Origin: Zonotrichia leucophrys gambelii
Lineage: Eukaryota; Chordata; Aves; Passeriformes; Passerellidae
Assembly (NCBI RefSeq): GCF_028769735.1
Contig: NC_088172.1
Coordinates: 66,605,631-66,669,630, forward strand
DNA: 64,000 nucleotides
Direction: 5' to 3'
The position numbers and the translations under genes were made by a program. The notes below the pieces were generated by a model that was given only the letters and a program-made list of their open reading frames with translations, made no database searches and had not been told where the DNA came from. Positions 36,606 to 50,226 of the stretch are shown piece by piece; the first letter of the stretch is position 1, and the number at the start of each line of letters is the position of its first letter.

Positions 36606-38081
36606 GAGTTATTTTAAGCAGGTTATGTCAGTCCTGCCCTCCCTCTATCTCCCCATTCTCCCTGAAGCACTGATCACTGTGGCAGGATGGATTTGCCTGA
36701 CTAAAAGGGCCAATGGTTTAATTGATATGATATGGCAGCTCATATGTAATCTCATTATTCTGTCTAGCAGGACACATTATTCTCTATTTATCACACTTCT
36801 GTCATCTCGGTCTGTTGTTCTCGTGCTTTGAGGACAACAGAACACACCTCTCCATAAGAGAAATCTCAGTGGGGGCAGGAGCACAGGAGAGGGTTCTGCG
36901 GTGGCAGACAAAGCTCCTGGGTGTGGGTTGTAGGCACCTCTGCCTCTAATCTTCACACAGCAGGGCTGGGAAACGCAAAAGGACTGGCAGAGGAAGAGCC
37001 AGGGTGTCTTCTGTGAGCAGCAAATTTGCTGGGAAATGAAGCCTTAGGAACTCTGTGTGTGTGCATGGGGAGTGTTATTTATTAGTGGGAAATCAGTTTG
37101 CATCTGACAAACGTAGCTTGCCCCCCAAATCTCCTGTGAGATGGGCAACCTCTACCAGCAAATATGTTCTTGTGTCTTCTGTGTGAAATTGTCTTCCTCT
37201 TTTTTTCCTTTTTCTTTTTATTTTTTTTTCCTCCTTTCAATCAACTCACAGCTGAAAGGAGAAAGAAAGGATATAAAGTATTCTGAACACAGCAAAAAAC
37301 CCCAAAGAGTTTCAGGTCAAAAAATACTTGGTTGATTGAAATGTTCTGACACAAACATTGAAATGTTCCTACACATCCTGTCCCCCTTGATTTTCTCACT
37401 GAGCCTTAAAACAAAATAAAATGACTGGGTCAGTTCCAGGTGTGTTTGTGCTCCTGCTGCTTTAATAACAGCCCGCAGTGGTGCTGCTGCTGACTGCTAC
37501 TGAATCCCCTGACACTTCAGTGTGGCAAACAAAACCACAGCTTGTTAGAGGCATGTGCCTATGAGAGCTCCACAAAGGAGCACAGTGAGGATGTGTGTGT
37601 GGCAGTCAGGAGGAGAGGGGCTCTGGGACGGAAGGGCCAGGCAGAGAAAAAGTGTCACAGGCAGAGCAGCCACTGGCACGGAACTTTCTGCACTGGGGAG
37701 TGCAAATGCCTTGCAGAGGATGGGCAGCATAATTAGCACAGTATGCCGTAGGATAGATGCTACAGCAGCCTGTCTAGCAGACAGATACTACAGTACTGAA
37801 TAATATAGACATTAAACCAATGACCCAGAATCTAGCCAGCTAGAATCTTAATCCCCCTTAAATAGATTCACAGACATCCTTTCACTGCAAACATTTGATC
37901 TGAGCAGACACTGGATGCTGTTGTGTTGTATTTATAGAGCACCATGACAAAAGTTTGAGGTGCTTGTGCTTAAATAATGCTGTTTTCCCGTGTTAATTTG
38001 TCAGCACAGTGCTGTCTTTGCACAACGTGCTTTTGAGACAGAAAGAAAAAGAACATCAGCTCTGAATCCACAGGCAGATAA

Positions 38082-38082
<1 letters not shown>
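36606..38082. other. Non-coding sequence
   Basis: Unique sequence. 36690-36800 is a clean AT-rich stretch that could be a conserved element. 37198-37234 is T/C-rich simple sequence. Confidence 0.4.

Positions 38083-38115
<33 letters not shown>
38083..38115. repeat. 33-base A run
   Basis: A pure A run, followed by an A/C-rich tail (CCAACCAAAAAACC...). It could be the tail of a processed insertion on +, but the sequence just upstream was not recognised as a retrocopy. Confidence 0.95.
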
Positions 38116-38117
<2 letters not shown>

Positions 38118-38574
38118 AACCAAAAAACCAAAAACAACTGCAAAAAAACCCCAGGCTCTGTGCAAAGGCTGCCCACGTAATACAGAACAGGGGAGAAGTG
38201 ATCCAAGCTTGGAGCCAGGGCAGGCTTGACTGGGAAGAGACTTTTCATCCAAATAAGCCCCAAGCTGGAGCTTGGCAAATGTTTGTAGTGAAGTGCATTA
38301 TTTGACCAAAACAAAATCCTTCAAACCAGCAAATGGAACAGTTAAAAGCATCTGTGAATTCATTAGTATGGATCAAAATAAGGAGAAGTATGACCTTCAA
38401 ACTTTCATGCTTTTGCACTTTTGGAACTGCTTTGATTTTGAAGGTTCAAAGGTGGATTTGCAAAACTGACCAGACAAAGGTGGCTGTCCTCTGGCTTCTT
38501 GGGTGTCAGCAGACCCAGGAAGAATAGAGTGGGACATGGTTCAAATGCATTTTCTGCTGCAAGGCAGACAGAGG

Positions 38575-38650
38575 CTGAACTTAGGCTTCCCAACCCATAT
38601 TTATCAGGAAAACTGAGCTCTACCAACTGAGCCATAGGGAGGTCTAACAA
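38575..38650 (-). ncRNA. Possible degraded tRNA-derived fragment (pseudogene or SINE head)
   Basis: On the minus strand TGGCTCAGTTGGTAGAGC matches a tRNA D-arm. Its GCTC and GAGC stem halves pair, and it fits the RNA polymerase III A-box consensus. About 40 bases further on, AGTTCAGCC weakly resembles a B-box. The acceptor and anticodon stems do not pair convincingly, so this is not a functional tRNA. It is either an old tRNA pseudogene, the head of a tRNA-derived SINE or coincidence. Confidence 0.35.
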
Positions 38651-38973
38651 AAAGCCCTTTTCAGCATCCCCTTGTAAAAATATTTTACTTGTGCATGTAG
38701 ATAAGCACAAATTGGAGTGAAGGCTAGTGCCCAGCTATTCCTACTACTTGAACCATCAGGCTACCAAATTGCTCAAGCTTTTATTTTTTTCTAATTTGTG
38801 TTTAACAGTTTTGCAGGGAATATCTAGTTCTAAATGAGGAACACTCATTTAGCCCTCCTGTGCCTGTGTCCACAGCTCAGAGAGCTTGGATGGGATACTG
38901 AAAGTTTGTGTCCAGGATTACAGACCAAGAATTCAGTTCAAATAATCCTTCTGCCTAATTTTACCTTGCTGCT

Positions 38974-39036
38974 TCACTCACTCACTCACCCACTCACTCA
39001 CTCACTCACTCACTCACTCACTCACTCACTCACTCA
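38974..39036. repeat. (TCAC)n tetranucleotide microsatellite
   Basis: About 15 units of TCAC with one interruption (CACCCAC near 38988). Sharp edges. Confidence 0.95.
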
Positions 39037-40189
39037 GGTCCACTGGAAAGGCAATGGTTTATTTTCCAGTTTCCTTCATTGTAGAAAATACTCAAGGATT
39101 TCCTAAATGAAATCTGTAATTTGAACCATACAGCTTTTGTCTCTTCAATTTAGTGACGAATAAAAAGCAGACAATTTGGTATTATTTCAGTGACCTTGTT
39201 TATACTGCCTGTCTGGCACTGAAATGCTGGTGTGTTGGAGCAAGACTGCCCACTGTCCCCTTGAGCTTATGGTAAAGATTGTTCACAGCAAATGAAATGG
39301 AACAAGAAATAAATGCATTGAAGTGAGTCAGTAATTTTCTTTGCAGGCAAGTAATGCTCAACACAGGTAAACATACTTGACTTTAGTTTTTCCCTTAGCA
39401 CTACTTCATATTTGGTTCCTTATCTATAATAATGTTTTGAAAATTTTTCAAGTGCTCCTCTGCTCCTCTGCTCTCTTCTATGTGAGCACAAGTCAGAAAA
39501 TGGGCAATGGACTTCATTCTGCTGATAGGATGACCAGCACTGCATTCTCATTCATGGAAGCCATTGAGATTCTTTATTCTAATTATTTCTGCCAGAAGAC
39601 AGACACAGAACCTCACTCTTATGATGAATAGAAATCTTCTGATTTTTCCTCTTCAATTTATTGATAGATAATTTATACACATTGATTCTTTTGCCAGTGT
39701 TGTTCAGCTTCCAGATCTTTTCTGTTTACTGGCTTATGGAAGGCAATCCTATCACTCCCAGGCTTAATTTAGCAAAGCAAACAAGCAAAGTTCTTCTACT
39801 TCTCTTTCTGTAAGATGAGACTTTTATTTTTCTGTGCATCCTAGTAATCCTTGTTGCCATGTGTTTCAGCTTGAATCTGTGATCTCTCAAGCCTGACTTC
39901 AAGAACTACTGCAGTTATTTCAGGTAAGGTGGTATCAGCATCTCAGGGTCCAGGATTCAGATTTTCATAAGTCTATTGGAAATATCTTACTTGGAAACAC
40001 ATAAAATAAAAGTCAACATTTTTGCTTCATTATGCAGGCTTCTCCATTTAACATTCTCAAGTGGTGAACTTCTGTGTCATGATGAAAATTCATGTTATTA
40101 ATCTACAGTACTTCGTACAAATGAAATTCAGCCCCTTTTGCTATTATTATTCTGAAAGGCATCTACAGCTCTCTGTTTGATATCTGGAT
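39037..40189. other. Non-coding, possibly outer part of the LINE remnant
   Basis: AT-rich. From about 39820 the T-rich text may belong to the LINE fragment that follows, but divergence is too high to say. Confidence 0.35.
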
Positions 40190-40335
40190 CTTGCATTAAT
40201 CTTGCAGTGCCCTTAGTTTTGGGTCACCTGAAAATTTTATCAGTACATGCTTTGTTTTGTACTACTTAATTTTGAACCAATATCATCCATAAATATATTA
40301 AATCAGACCAGTTCTCTTCCATAGAATTGTGAAGT
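40190..40335 (-). mobile_element. Ancient CR1/L3-like LINE remnant
   Basis: Phrases on + such as GGGTCACCTGAAAATTTTAT, CATCCATAAATATATTAAAT and CAGACCAGTTCTCTTCC resemble the reverse complement of old CR1-clade coding sequence (the stretch read in fresh copies as 'cataaatatattaaa ... ctggtcc'). Divergence is strong and the edges uncertain. Confidence 0.4.
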
Positions 40336-43300
40336 GGAAAATTAACTACTTACATCTGTTCTTCTGCTCCACGCACAATCATGTCTAACACTTTCCTAAC
40401 ACTTTCTTTTAAGGAGTTGTTAGTCCAGTTAAGTTCAGACCTCTTTCCAAGTGTTTGCTTTATTCTGCAGAGGCAGCAAATTATTAAGGGTTTTGGAGTC
40501 CTGACTTAAGGACACAACAAACTTACATTTAAACTACTGGGCTGTCCAGGCCACTTGGCTTTGTTAGCTCATTCCTACACACTTCTCGGGGATTGCACTG
40601 CAAAAAAAACCCCACTTCAATGTGTTTTAATTTCTCTTTCATTTAATAAGTATCTCATGATTAGTTCACTAACTCCACAATTACTTTGTAAGAGAGGCCT
40701 GTCTGTAATATCTTCACTAGTTATCAGAACTACATATAAAATGTTATAATTTTCTCATGATTACATTTTTAGTGATGAAAGATTTTGGCTGTCATTCTAG
40801 GAATAACTGGACATAGAATGATTAGCTCTGCAGTCTGTAGCTGGAAAGATAACATTTCTGTAATGGTGCTGTGCATGGTTAATAGCTCTTTCTCTAATAG
40901 TGCAGAGATGTCTATTCATATTCCAGCCCAGAGCTTAGAGATCTGATGTGGATGTGGAAGACTAATAATGCAAAGCCTCTATTGCTGCTCTTTCTCCAAA
41001 TGACTTTACTAAAGCAAGTTCACTTTACCCTTTACTTCTCATGTTCCTCTGGTTTATGACACCATCAACACTCATTACTTGCTAGCTTCCCATACACGTT
41101 TTTACCTCTGTGTTTTCTGGACAATGCAGTCTTATATTCATGTTACAATTGCTGGGTTTTGGTGTTAATTTATTTCAGGAAAAATAAAGCACTTAATGCT
41201 TGGGAGAAATATGAACAGCAATAAAGATAAAGCAACCTATATAAGAAAGACTGAATTATATTCTGCTGTTCACAAGCTTACAAGACAAAAATCTTCAGAA
41301 AAGGCTGTTGTGATTACAATTATGTTAGTGCAAATATCAGGTCCTAAGCAAGGGAAGCTGCCTTTACTGTGTGTCTCCCCTTGGAATTCCCTGTATTTGG
41401 TTCCTGGACAAAAGAAAAGCACAATGCTGAATGGAAAAAGATCTGGCAATCCCAGGACACAAAGATTTGAGACTGAAAGTGACTATTGATGCACTGAGAA
41501 GTAGAGCACTTAAACTCAGGATTCCAATTGGTTTTGAATAAAATACTGGCCTGACCAATGTTAGGCAGGTGCTCTGTTATCTCACAAAACCAGAGTCCTC
41601 ATGGGAATAAAATAATAAGAATAAATGTATATGGCTCAGCTATCTGTTTCCTAAATGAAATATAAATAGAAGGATAAGAAAATGTACTTCTAGCTCTGCT
41701 ACATGCTTCCCAAATGAAGTGTGTAACAGCCTAAATATCTTTTAGAGGCAATGACTCTTGTTTTAGAAGTATTTATTGTGATGCTTGAGGCCTCAATTAG
41801 GAGTACAGGAGGTAAAGGAAAATATAGGCTGAGGATCAGGAATTTGCTGATGTTCTATTTTTGTAAGCCAAGAGCAAGCAGAGGCTTTGGACTCACTGTG
41901 AGTGTGGCCCAGGCAGAATACTTTCAGGAGGTCTAATCTTTCAGAGGGCAGTTTGGGGGGAAGTTCTGTAGGTTGAACTTTCTTTGAAGTATTTCCAGTT
42001 AGCACTCTGGGCAGCTTAGCTGTTTTGCAAAAGCCACATTATAGCCCCATGTCTCTTCTGCAAAGAAGACAAACTTCTGCATTTCACTTCTAGGCTCTTA
42101 GAAGTTTTTTGGTTTTCTTTTTAAAGAAAGAGAGAAAAGAAATATCACCAGAGAATATACTCTTGTTTTTTTGAATGATACTTTTTACTCACATCAGTGA
42201 GTTGGTAAAGGTCAAATGGCATCTGTGTTTGTCATGAGTTACTAGATACTTAGAAGCTTGCCTGTACGTAATGGTTTCAGCCCTGTATTTCAAATGCAGA
42301 TCGAGTTCTGAGTGAAATTTGCCTGTGAAAGCCCTATGGGATTTGTCCAGCAAGGAACAGCTGCAATAATGAAGAGAGAAGTTGTTAAATGTTTAACCAA
42401 ATTAACCAGCTGCACAACGTGGTGCTTTCCAGCTCCATCAGAGTGTCTCTGGGAGAAAGCTGGGGTACAGAATTTGCAGATGTTTGTCTGGGTGACTGAG
42501 ATAACCTTGCAACATCTGGAAATGAGAAAGACAGCTGACAAGGGAGTCTGATGGTGTCAGGGGTTGTCATTAGTTGCAGGGACATGTTTCTGAGTTTTTA
42601 AACACTGCAGCAAAACAGCTCACTCTTCAAAGAGCAGCGAGCATGCTGGTGTTGGGTTGCAAATCCCCTGCCACCCCTGCTCCAGCATATGTTATCTCAC
42701 TGGGATTACCAAGAACCTTTAAAGATGTGCTTCTGTCATCCTAAAACTGACAAGTGGGCTGAAGGAAAACATTTGTTCAGAGTGTAGGCTTAATGAGGTC
42801 TGATGTTATCTTTGAGACCAAATGCCCAGCGAGCATTCTAAAAGAGCATGTGGGCTGCTCTAGTGCCTGCCGCCTTTCCCTGATGGTGAGCAGGTCCAGG
42901 CAAACCAGAGAGGACACAAAGAGCAGAGCTGCAGGGCTCTGTGGGCCCCATGGCAGGGCTAGCAAGCAGAGTCCATAGGAGAAAAGCAGTTTTGGGGGCT
43001 CCTTCAGGTTCAGGTAACACCAGAACAGTGCCCATGCCCTACTCTACAAAACTGCCCCTTCCTGGCTGATTGTGGACCGAGATGCCTTTTGCTCACTGAA
43101 AGCATAGCTATAACAGTTGAACAGAAGTGAACCCCTCATCACCTCTCTATTTCTACTCCAGTCCGTGTTACCATGGCCAACCAAGCCCATGTGTTTCTTG
43201 GGGGACATGGTGATGTGCCCCTGAGCAGAGCTGAGCTGACAAGGGAAGGCATCTTCCCCTGACATTCTTGTTCTGGGAGCAGGATAAGGAGTGAGACAAA

Positions 43301-44706
43301 CATGCCACTGTCAATTAGCTAATGTTTGTGAAAGGGATGGTTGAATCCCATGGAGTTTTGTTAACCTCCTGGCCTCTCTATAAAACCTGCCTAAGTTCAT
43401 GAACCCATCCCCATTTGTAAATTAAAGCCGTACATTCTCCTTTGAGGTGGGGTTAATAAAAATACACTTTTAGTTAAGAAGAGCATAATGCTGTGCATAG
43501 AGGTAGAACATTAGCTCTCAATTTAGGCAGGCAGGTGCTCTTGGCAGTACAAGGGCTGTACATACACTGCTATTTGTTTTTCCCTTCCTTCTTTGCTTCC
43601 ATTTCACAGCTACTTGGAAGCTTTTTTTCCACTAACTCTATTTTCTCACTTGATTTCTTTGCAGTAGTTTGTTTTTCTGGCAGTCTCTTGAAGGTGACAA
43701 GGCCTTCGTGACTTATCAAATCTAACCACAAGAGCATATTCAAGCAGGTTTTGAAAACACGCCAAATGGATTCCCTGCTCTTTTGAAAGCAGCTTCTATC
43801 AGCACAAAATATCAAATGCCACCAGTATCTCCTGCCTCCAGCAGAAGAGACTGTGAGGATTCCCTTCATATGGACAGCCCAACCATGGGTCACTGTCTCT
43901 CTGTTACTGCTGCTGGTGCCCAGTGCCCCCATCCTGTGAGTACTGCGGAGCTCAGCCCTCTGACCTACTCCAGACTTGATTCCTCTGTAGTGTTAGATTA
44001 TTACAAGTACCCAAAAATGGACTGGTATTAACTACTTTTAAAGGCAAGACTGATTCTGGTCCAAGCCCAAGTAATTTCCTTCACATTAATAATGTCAAGA
44101 CAGTATTTCAGAGTATAACAGTTAAAATAATGTTATCATCTAAACATCTCACTGCAAATTCAGTGCTCACAGGCAGGCTAACTGCTCTGGGATTGGCATC
44201 AATCCAGAATTAAAATTTGGTTTCCAGAATACAGTGCGGTTTTTTATGTAACATATTTGAGTGGGTTTTTTTGGAGTTGGTATTTATGGTGCCTTATAGC
44301 TTCAGGAATTCATCTTATGAGCATCTTCATGTTTTATTGGGAAGCATTCTGAAGTTTTGAATATAATTATAGGTAGTATTTGAAATTATAATGTTTAAAT
44401 GTTTTAGTATAAATACATAATTTTGGATCCATGCTGTAAGTCATGTTAGAGCAATCACCAGAGAATCCAGACTTGACCCTTCCCATTTTCTAATGTAGGA
44501 GGAGTATAGAAGGAGTAATTTCTAAAATTAGGGTATAAGAGAAGAAATTCTAAAAATAACTATTCAGCATTATGGTTTTTTAGAAGATTTATTCCTCACT
44601 CATTTAATCTTATCAGACAAGGTAAATTTATATACACAGACACAATCTGGTAAGTTTTTTTGATTTATTAATGAGCTAGCTGGCTTATGTGCCAATGCTG
44701 ATTTGC
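40336..44706. other. Non-coding sequence
   Basis: Unique AT-leaning DNA. A 97-codon + frame (41196-41489) and a 120-codon minus frame (43570-43932) have no recognisable motif. Confidence 0.4.
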
Positions 44707-44752
44707 CACACACACACAAAATAAAAAAAAAAAAGAAAAAGAAAATAAAAAG
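44707..44752. repeat. (CA)n plus A-rich tract
   Basis: Six CA units followed by A runs broken by T and G. Confidence 0.85.
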
Positions 44753-45614
44753 ACTTTTGAGAAAGTGCATTTTAATCACATGAAAAACCACTTTGTTTTA
44801 CTAGTTTGCCTCACTGGATTTGGAAGCCTGGTGACATTTTATTTAGTTCCCAGGTCACAGAGCATTTCTCTGACATCACCAGCCTGCAAAAAGAGATGTG
44901 CTTTATACATTCCAATGTCTACAGCATAACTCCTTCCTCTTTTTCCATGCAGATTTCCCCTTACATTCATATGGCTCCATTTTTTTTCTAGAGAAGGCTC
45001 CTTTCTATAGCAAAATGATGGCACATGTTGATGTCCAAAGTACTTTCTTCTTCCAAATCTGTTCACTGTGTCTGTGAATGTATCATCAATGTAACCATGA
45101 GCAGGACTGGACTGGGTTTATCAGCCATTTTCACCAGGGTCAATGTTTGGTTTTTTTGGTACCCATGACATCTGACAGAGATGTCAGCAAAACAAAGTCA
45201 GTGGGCAAGTTTCTCTTGAACAGATTATGGTATAGAAACCTTGCCAGCACCACTTGGCATTATTTTGGCAGGGGGCAGGTATCTAGTGCTTGAAATGGGT
45301 CTCTGACCCATTTAGAACAGCTCTGCAGAAGGAAATGCTTCTTCAGAGGGTTTGAAAAATCAGTGTGAGTGTTCCCATTTTTTGCCAAACTCCAGCAGGC
45401 TTTTCATGTATTTGCTGTGTGATCCATGTGGAATCTGATCTGTCCTCTGATGCCTTCAGGTGATTAAATCACAGAGCTGCCCCTATTGTGCTTGTTCTGG
45501 GGTAAAAAAGATTGCACTCTCATCTTGTTTCCTGAGGGTTTCCTACAGATATCAGCACTGAAGATAAAGTCCTTGCCCAGCAGGGACTAGTGTGGGATTC
45601 ACATTCTCTGAACC
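44753..45614. other. Non-coding sequence
   Basis: Nothing recognised. Confidence 0.4.
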
Positions 45615-45638
45615 TGAGAGAAGCAGTGAGAGAAGCAG
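45615..45638. repeat. Perfect 12-bp tandem duplication
   Basis: TGAGAGAAGCAG occurs twice in direct succession. Confidence 0.9.
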
Positions 45639-45839
45639 AGAAAAGAATGATCAAACCAATTCTTATTTCATCTGCTGCTCCTGTGCTGTGCCAAAGTAGA
45701 ATGCAATATGGAGATTGTTTACCCAAAGTGATGGGGTTTTGTTTCCTTGACCTATCAGGGCCAAGCACATGTCCAGACTGTCGGCAGGCAGACAGTCACG
45801 AGATTTTGTTCAGTTGACTGCTTGTCAGTTTCAGTTTAA

Positions 45840-45892
45840 ATGTAGTGTAATATAGTGTAGAATAATATAGTATAATAAATTAATTAATTAGC
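45840..45892. repeat. AT-rich TATAG/TAAT simple sequence
   Basis: Irregular repetition of GTGTA, ATATAGT and TTAATTAATTA. Low-complexity DNA. Confidence 0.7.
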
Positions 45893-48800
45893 CTTCTGAT
45901 ATCAATGGGATCCTCCTCATAATTTCTGCCTGCCATGGGGGCTGCCTTGCTTTTACAATAGACTACCACACAGGAACAAAACCAGAGTGGCCCCTTGCAC
46001 CAAGGAGAGCTGCAGCTGCTGTGCAGGAGCACATCCAGGAGCACCAGAGCCTCCTGAGATGGAGATGAGGCAGACAATGGTGTGGCCTCCATGGGCTGTG
46101 AATCCACGACCACCAGTCATGTACATGGTGTGTTTGCTTACGGAGCAACCTCTTTCCCTCCTCCTCCCAGTTTTCTTTCATAAATGTCAGTACAGGCCCT
46201 ATATTTACTCAACCCCCACTGTGCTCTGCAGTTTGGAGATCCAGGGAGAAGGTCCCATCATTAGGTGCACACAGACTTTATGCATGGAAATACCATACAT
46301 TAGGGCTTTTAGAGAGTTATCCTGCTGGAGTCAGCAAGTCAAAAAGTCCAATTACTGCTGTTTTTGCAATTGTGTTATGAGTAGCTACTTCAAGATTTGT
46401 AAAAGCCCTTAAAAATAAAAATTGGGTCCTAAATGTCTCAGCTATAGTGCTCCAGTTTGCAATTCTGCTTGGTGAATCTATAACAGAGGAAAGATAATTT
46501 CTGGAAGTATAATACAACTAGTGGTAATAAGTAATAGAACTGTACACTGTTCTTACTCCTGTAATTCTTCAGCTGTTAGCTTGCAATGCAGAGGGGGGAA
46601 AATGAAAGGTAATCAACAAAGTATACTGTGGAGTGGTCTAATCAGTAAGTTAGAGTCTCAGCCTAAGCTGAGTGCTAAATAGTGTCACAGTCTGTAATGT
46701 CATTGGTTTCATGACCAGCTTTTAGAGGCAAGAGCATCAAGTAGATTGTAACAGGATATAATACTTTATGGAGTGAAAAAACTTTACAGAGTGAAAAAGC
46801 ATCATTTTACCTATCCTTGTAGGAACATATGGATAACAGCTGTGTTTTTAATCTTCTCCTATAATTCACTGGATTTAAAATCATGTACAGGTGTCCTGAT
46901 TACCAGGGACACACAAAAAGACAGCTCCACCCTGCATAGAGCCTATTTATCCCCAAATACATATTCTTGGCTTCTGACACTGCTAACAGTACATTGAAGG
47001 GAAAGTTTGCCCTGACACCTCACCTATCTCTCTGCATAAAACTTCATCTTGAAGCCCTTTCTAATAGCTAGGTATTTTTGATAAACAAAATATAACAAAC
47101 CCATAAACTCTCCAAAGGAAGCATCATTTGATGCACTTTTACACTCCCGAAGACTTTGACATAATGACAAAGTGCAGCAAATTACCAAATGTTGACATCA
47201 ACTGAGCTATGGTAATTGTAGGGAGACATTCCAGTTAAATTGCTCTGAAGTGCAGTTGGAGTAGGCAAAGAACTTAAAGGCCAGTGTACAGAAATTTTTG
47301 GAACTACCACAACTCCATTGTGAGTCTGTGTATGAAGCGAAAACCCTTTTAAATACCAGTCCTGGGGGAGACACATTGGTACTGCAGTGTGTGCCATGTA
47401 AAGCATGATATTCTCAACTGGGACAGGACAAGAATGGCCTCCATGGTCTCTGACAAACACCCAGATGCCTGGATTTTTTTCTGACACCTGACAATGACTG
47501 TTGAATCTTAATTAAAGGTAGCATGAGTAGGTTCATTTAATGGCTGTGCCTGTGTAGCAGATAGGAGTGTGTCCTCCTTTTTGTTCCAGCTCATTGTTGT
47601 CTGGTTTCTTTGGGGAGGGCCATTCTCCACACAGAAACAGATCTGCAGATCTGACCATGAACCACCTGTGTCTTAGTCCTTCATGGAAATAAGCTAAAGG
47701 AAAACTGGGCCTTCATCTCAGTACTCCACATTAAACATCTCAATGAGATTATTGACATGATTACAAGAATCATGAAGATGAATTCAGTTGTCTTCCATTT
47801 ACTGACAATACTGCTCCAACACTGAAAGTGCATGAGAAGGACTTCAGCACTGTATCAGTATCCATCCACCAGGATCCAGTGGAGTCAGTTTGGTCTTCAC
47901 ATTCATCCATGCTGAACTTTCTGCTGAATTTATTGACAAAGGGTGGAAATTACAGCAACAGTTTTTTAAAAAAGGTTATCTGTTTCTTGACATCAGGATG
48001 AGACCCTGTGACCTCACAGATCCTTGAGAAGTCTACAAATGTTAGTAATTTTTATTCATACTCTCTATGCTCTGAATTGAAATCAGTTTTCTAAAAGACA
48101 AGTATCAGATTAGAGTCCAAACTCTGACTTTGACTGAAAGTTGTAATGGGCTGCCTTTGCAGTAGGAGTGTCCCCAGAGTTCCTCTCGCCAGTCACTTGG
48201 CTTTTCTTGGTGTTAGGTGATGCAGCCAGCTCGGAAGCTGCTGGGTCAACATTAACTGTAAGTTACACAGAAACAAGACAATTGCCAAGGTCTCAAAAAC
48301 ACTTTGCCACAGTCAGGAAAAAGGATTTAAGGTTTGGTTTTGTTTTTCTTTAACAAAGCAAACAGTCAAATGCTTGGCTGCCTGACCTCCTGCTGAGAAA
48401 GTTCTCTGACTTAGTGAAGGGCCATTCACAGCATTTCAGTCATACAGAAAAACAGCTGTACCTGCTGAACAAAATAGGAAAAAACCCAACAATGTGTTGC
48501 AGGATGGACTTCCTCCTAATCGGGAGCTAATTACTCCTTCAAAGAAGGAGGGCTTAGCTCAGGGTTTTTGTAAAAAACTGGAAAAGCAGGGATGGGATCA
48601 GAACTGAGCTGGCAGTATACAGGGGGCAGGCTGGCTCAGAGGACTATGTGGACCCACCTTTTGCAGTATAGAATGGGCACTATTTTAGCCTTTCAGATTT
48701 GATGAAGAAAATAGGGTTTCCTATCTCCAGTGACTGCTGGTACAATAGAATATTTTGCTTTAATTGCATCACTGTAATAGCAGATCCAAACTCATCTAGC

Positions 48801-50221
48801 CAAATGGAGCTTTTTAAAGGGATAAGAACTTGTAATACTGGCTTTTAGAATTTTTTGATATGCAACTACTTTAAATGATGTGGTGGTTTTATATTTTCAA
48901 TAAACTTTTGAAAGAAATGTTCTTATTAGTCGGTCAGCTCACTGACCCCCATGGTCATTGATGCAGAAATTCACTGATTCTAACATTTTCATCGACAAAG
49001 GAACTCAGGGCATTCTCAGCTAGGGTAGTAAATAACGTAGTGCCTATTTTAGGGTAGAACCAGTCAGCTTTAGTTGTAACCAGAACAACCTCCATGAAAA
49101 CATGGGGACTTTAATTCTGGAGCCTTATAATCCGAGATGAATGCCTCAGACTTTGGAATGTCACAGAAGGAGACTGTCTCTTATCAGAAGTAAAAAAATT
49201 TGATCTGACACACAGCAGGAGAAAAATTCAGACTTTTAAGATTTGTTGTGTGAGAAGGAAAACATTTCTTGCCCAGGTGTGCTGAGAGCATGGTAAAACC
49301 CAGTCCCTTGCCAGGAGACAGAGCTGATTCCAGCAGGGCCTTGAATGACGGGTGGTCACCATGATGGTGCAAAAATCCTGGTGTTGCAAATGGAGTCCTG
49401 GAGTTACACACCTGCATGGGCCCTGAATGTAGAGCTGATCCACACTGCAAACAGGCAGTGAGTAATTAATTGCATCTACATGTTTTTGCAGCAAGAAGGT
49501 CAAGAAAAGGAACAGAAAGATCATTAGCAGGAACAGAGAGAAAAGGAAAGATGAGAGATTAGAAGAAATTGTGTTATTTGTTTTGCACTGCCAGATCAAG
49601 CTGTAGCACAACCTTTTCCTCCTATTCCTCCTCCCAGTCCTATCAATGGACTTCCCCCATGAACTTGACCCTTATCAATGAGCCTGCTGCTTTGGTATTT
49701 CTGGTAGCTCTGCACACAGAGAACATAAATTCCCTCCCCTCATGATTCTTTGTCAGAAGACCATCACAACTATTCCTGGCCACTCAAAAACACACCTCAG
49801 TCACAACAGTGATGGAATATTCAGGCACAGAACATGACCAATGTATCAAAGACAGACATAGGATAAAAAACAAACCAAACCAAACAAAAAAAATTTAAAC
49901 TAAATACAACAATCTTTCCAGTTTTTTTCACCTTTTGTTCTACTCCCAGCACTGAGTCCTTGAACTTTTTGAAAACCAGCTGTCCTTTGCCATGTGTGAT
50001 AGGGCACTATGTAGTGATGATGGTTAATGAAGAAATGTAACACTTTAAGGGGCAATACTTTAGATACTACATTAAAAAGCACCATGAGAGGTTTGACATG
50101 CTGTTTTTTCCCAGAGGAGATAAGGGAAATCAGAGAGTGAGGTGCTATGGTTATTTGAGTATGCACTGTTCCTCATAGGCTGTACAATTATTGTAGTTCA
50201 GACTGTTTATTTCCATTCAAG
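45893..50221. other. Non-coding sequence
   Basis: Unique DNA. Overlapping frames on both strands at 45.88-46.41 kb reflect a GC-richer patch with no recognisable protein. No repeat family recognised. Confidence 0.4.
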
Positions 50222-50226
50222 GCCTG
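50222..50226 (+). repeat. Left target-site duplication of the solo LTR
   Basis: GCCTG immediately before the LTR start matches GCCTG at 50838-50842. Confidence 0.8.

Noticed and set aside
38974..39036. Regular spacing that could suggest a CRISPR-like array
   Set aside because: It is a tetranucleotide microsatellite without unique spacers, in a vertebrate genome.
45880..46412. Possible exon cluster in the GC-richer patch
   Set aside because: All three minus frames and one plus frame are open for 70-140 codons; no splice site or domain singles one out.
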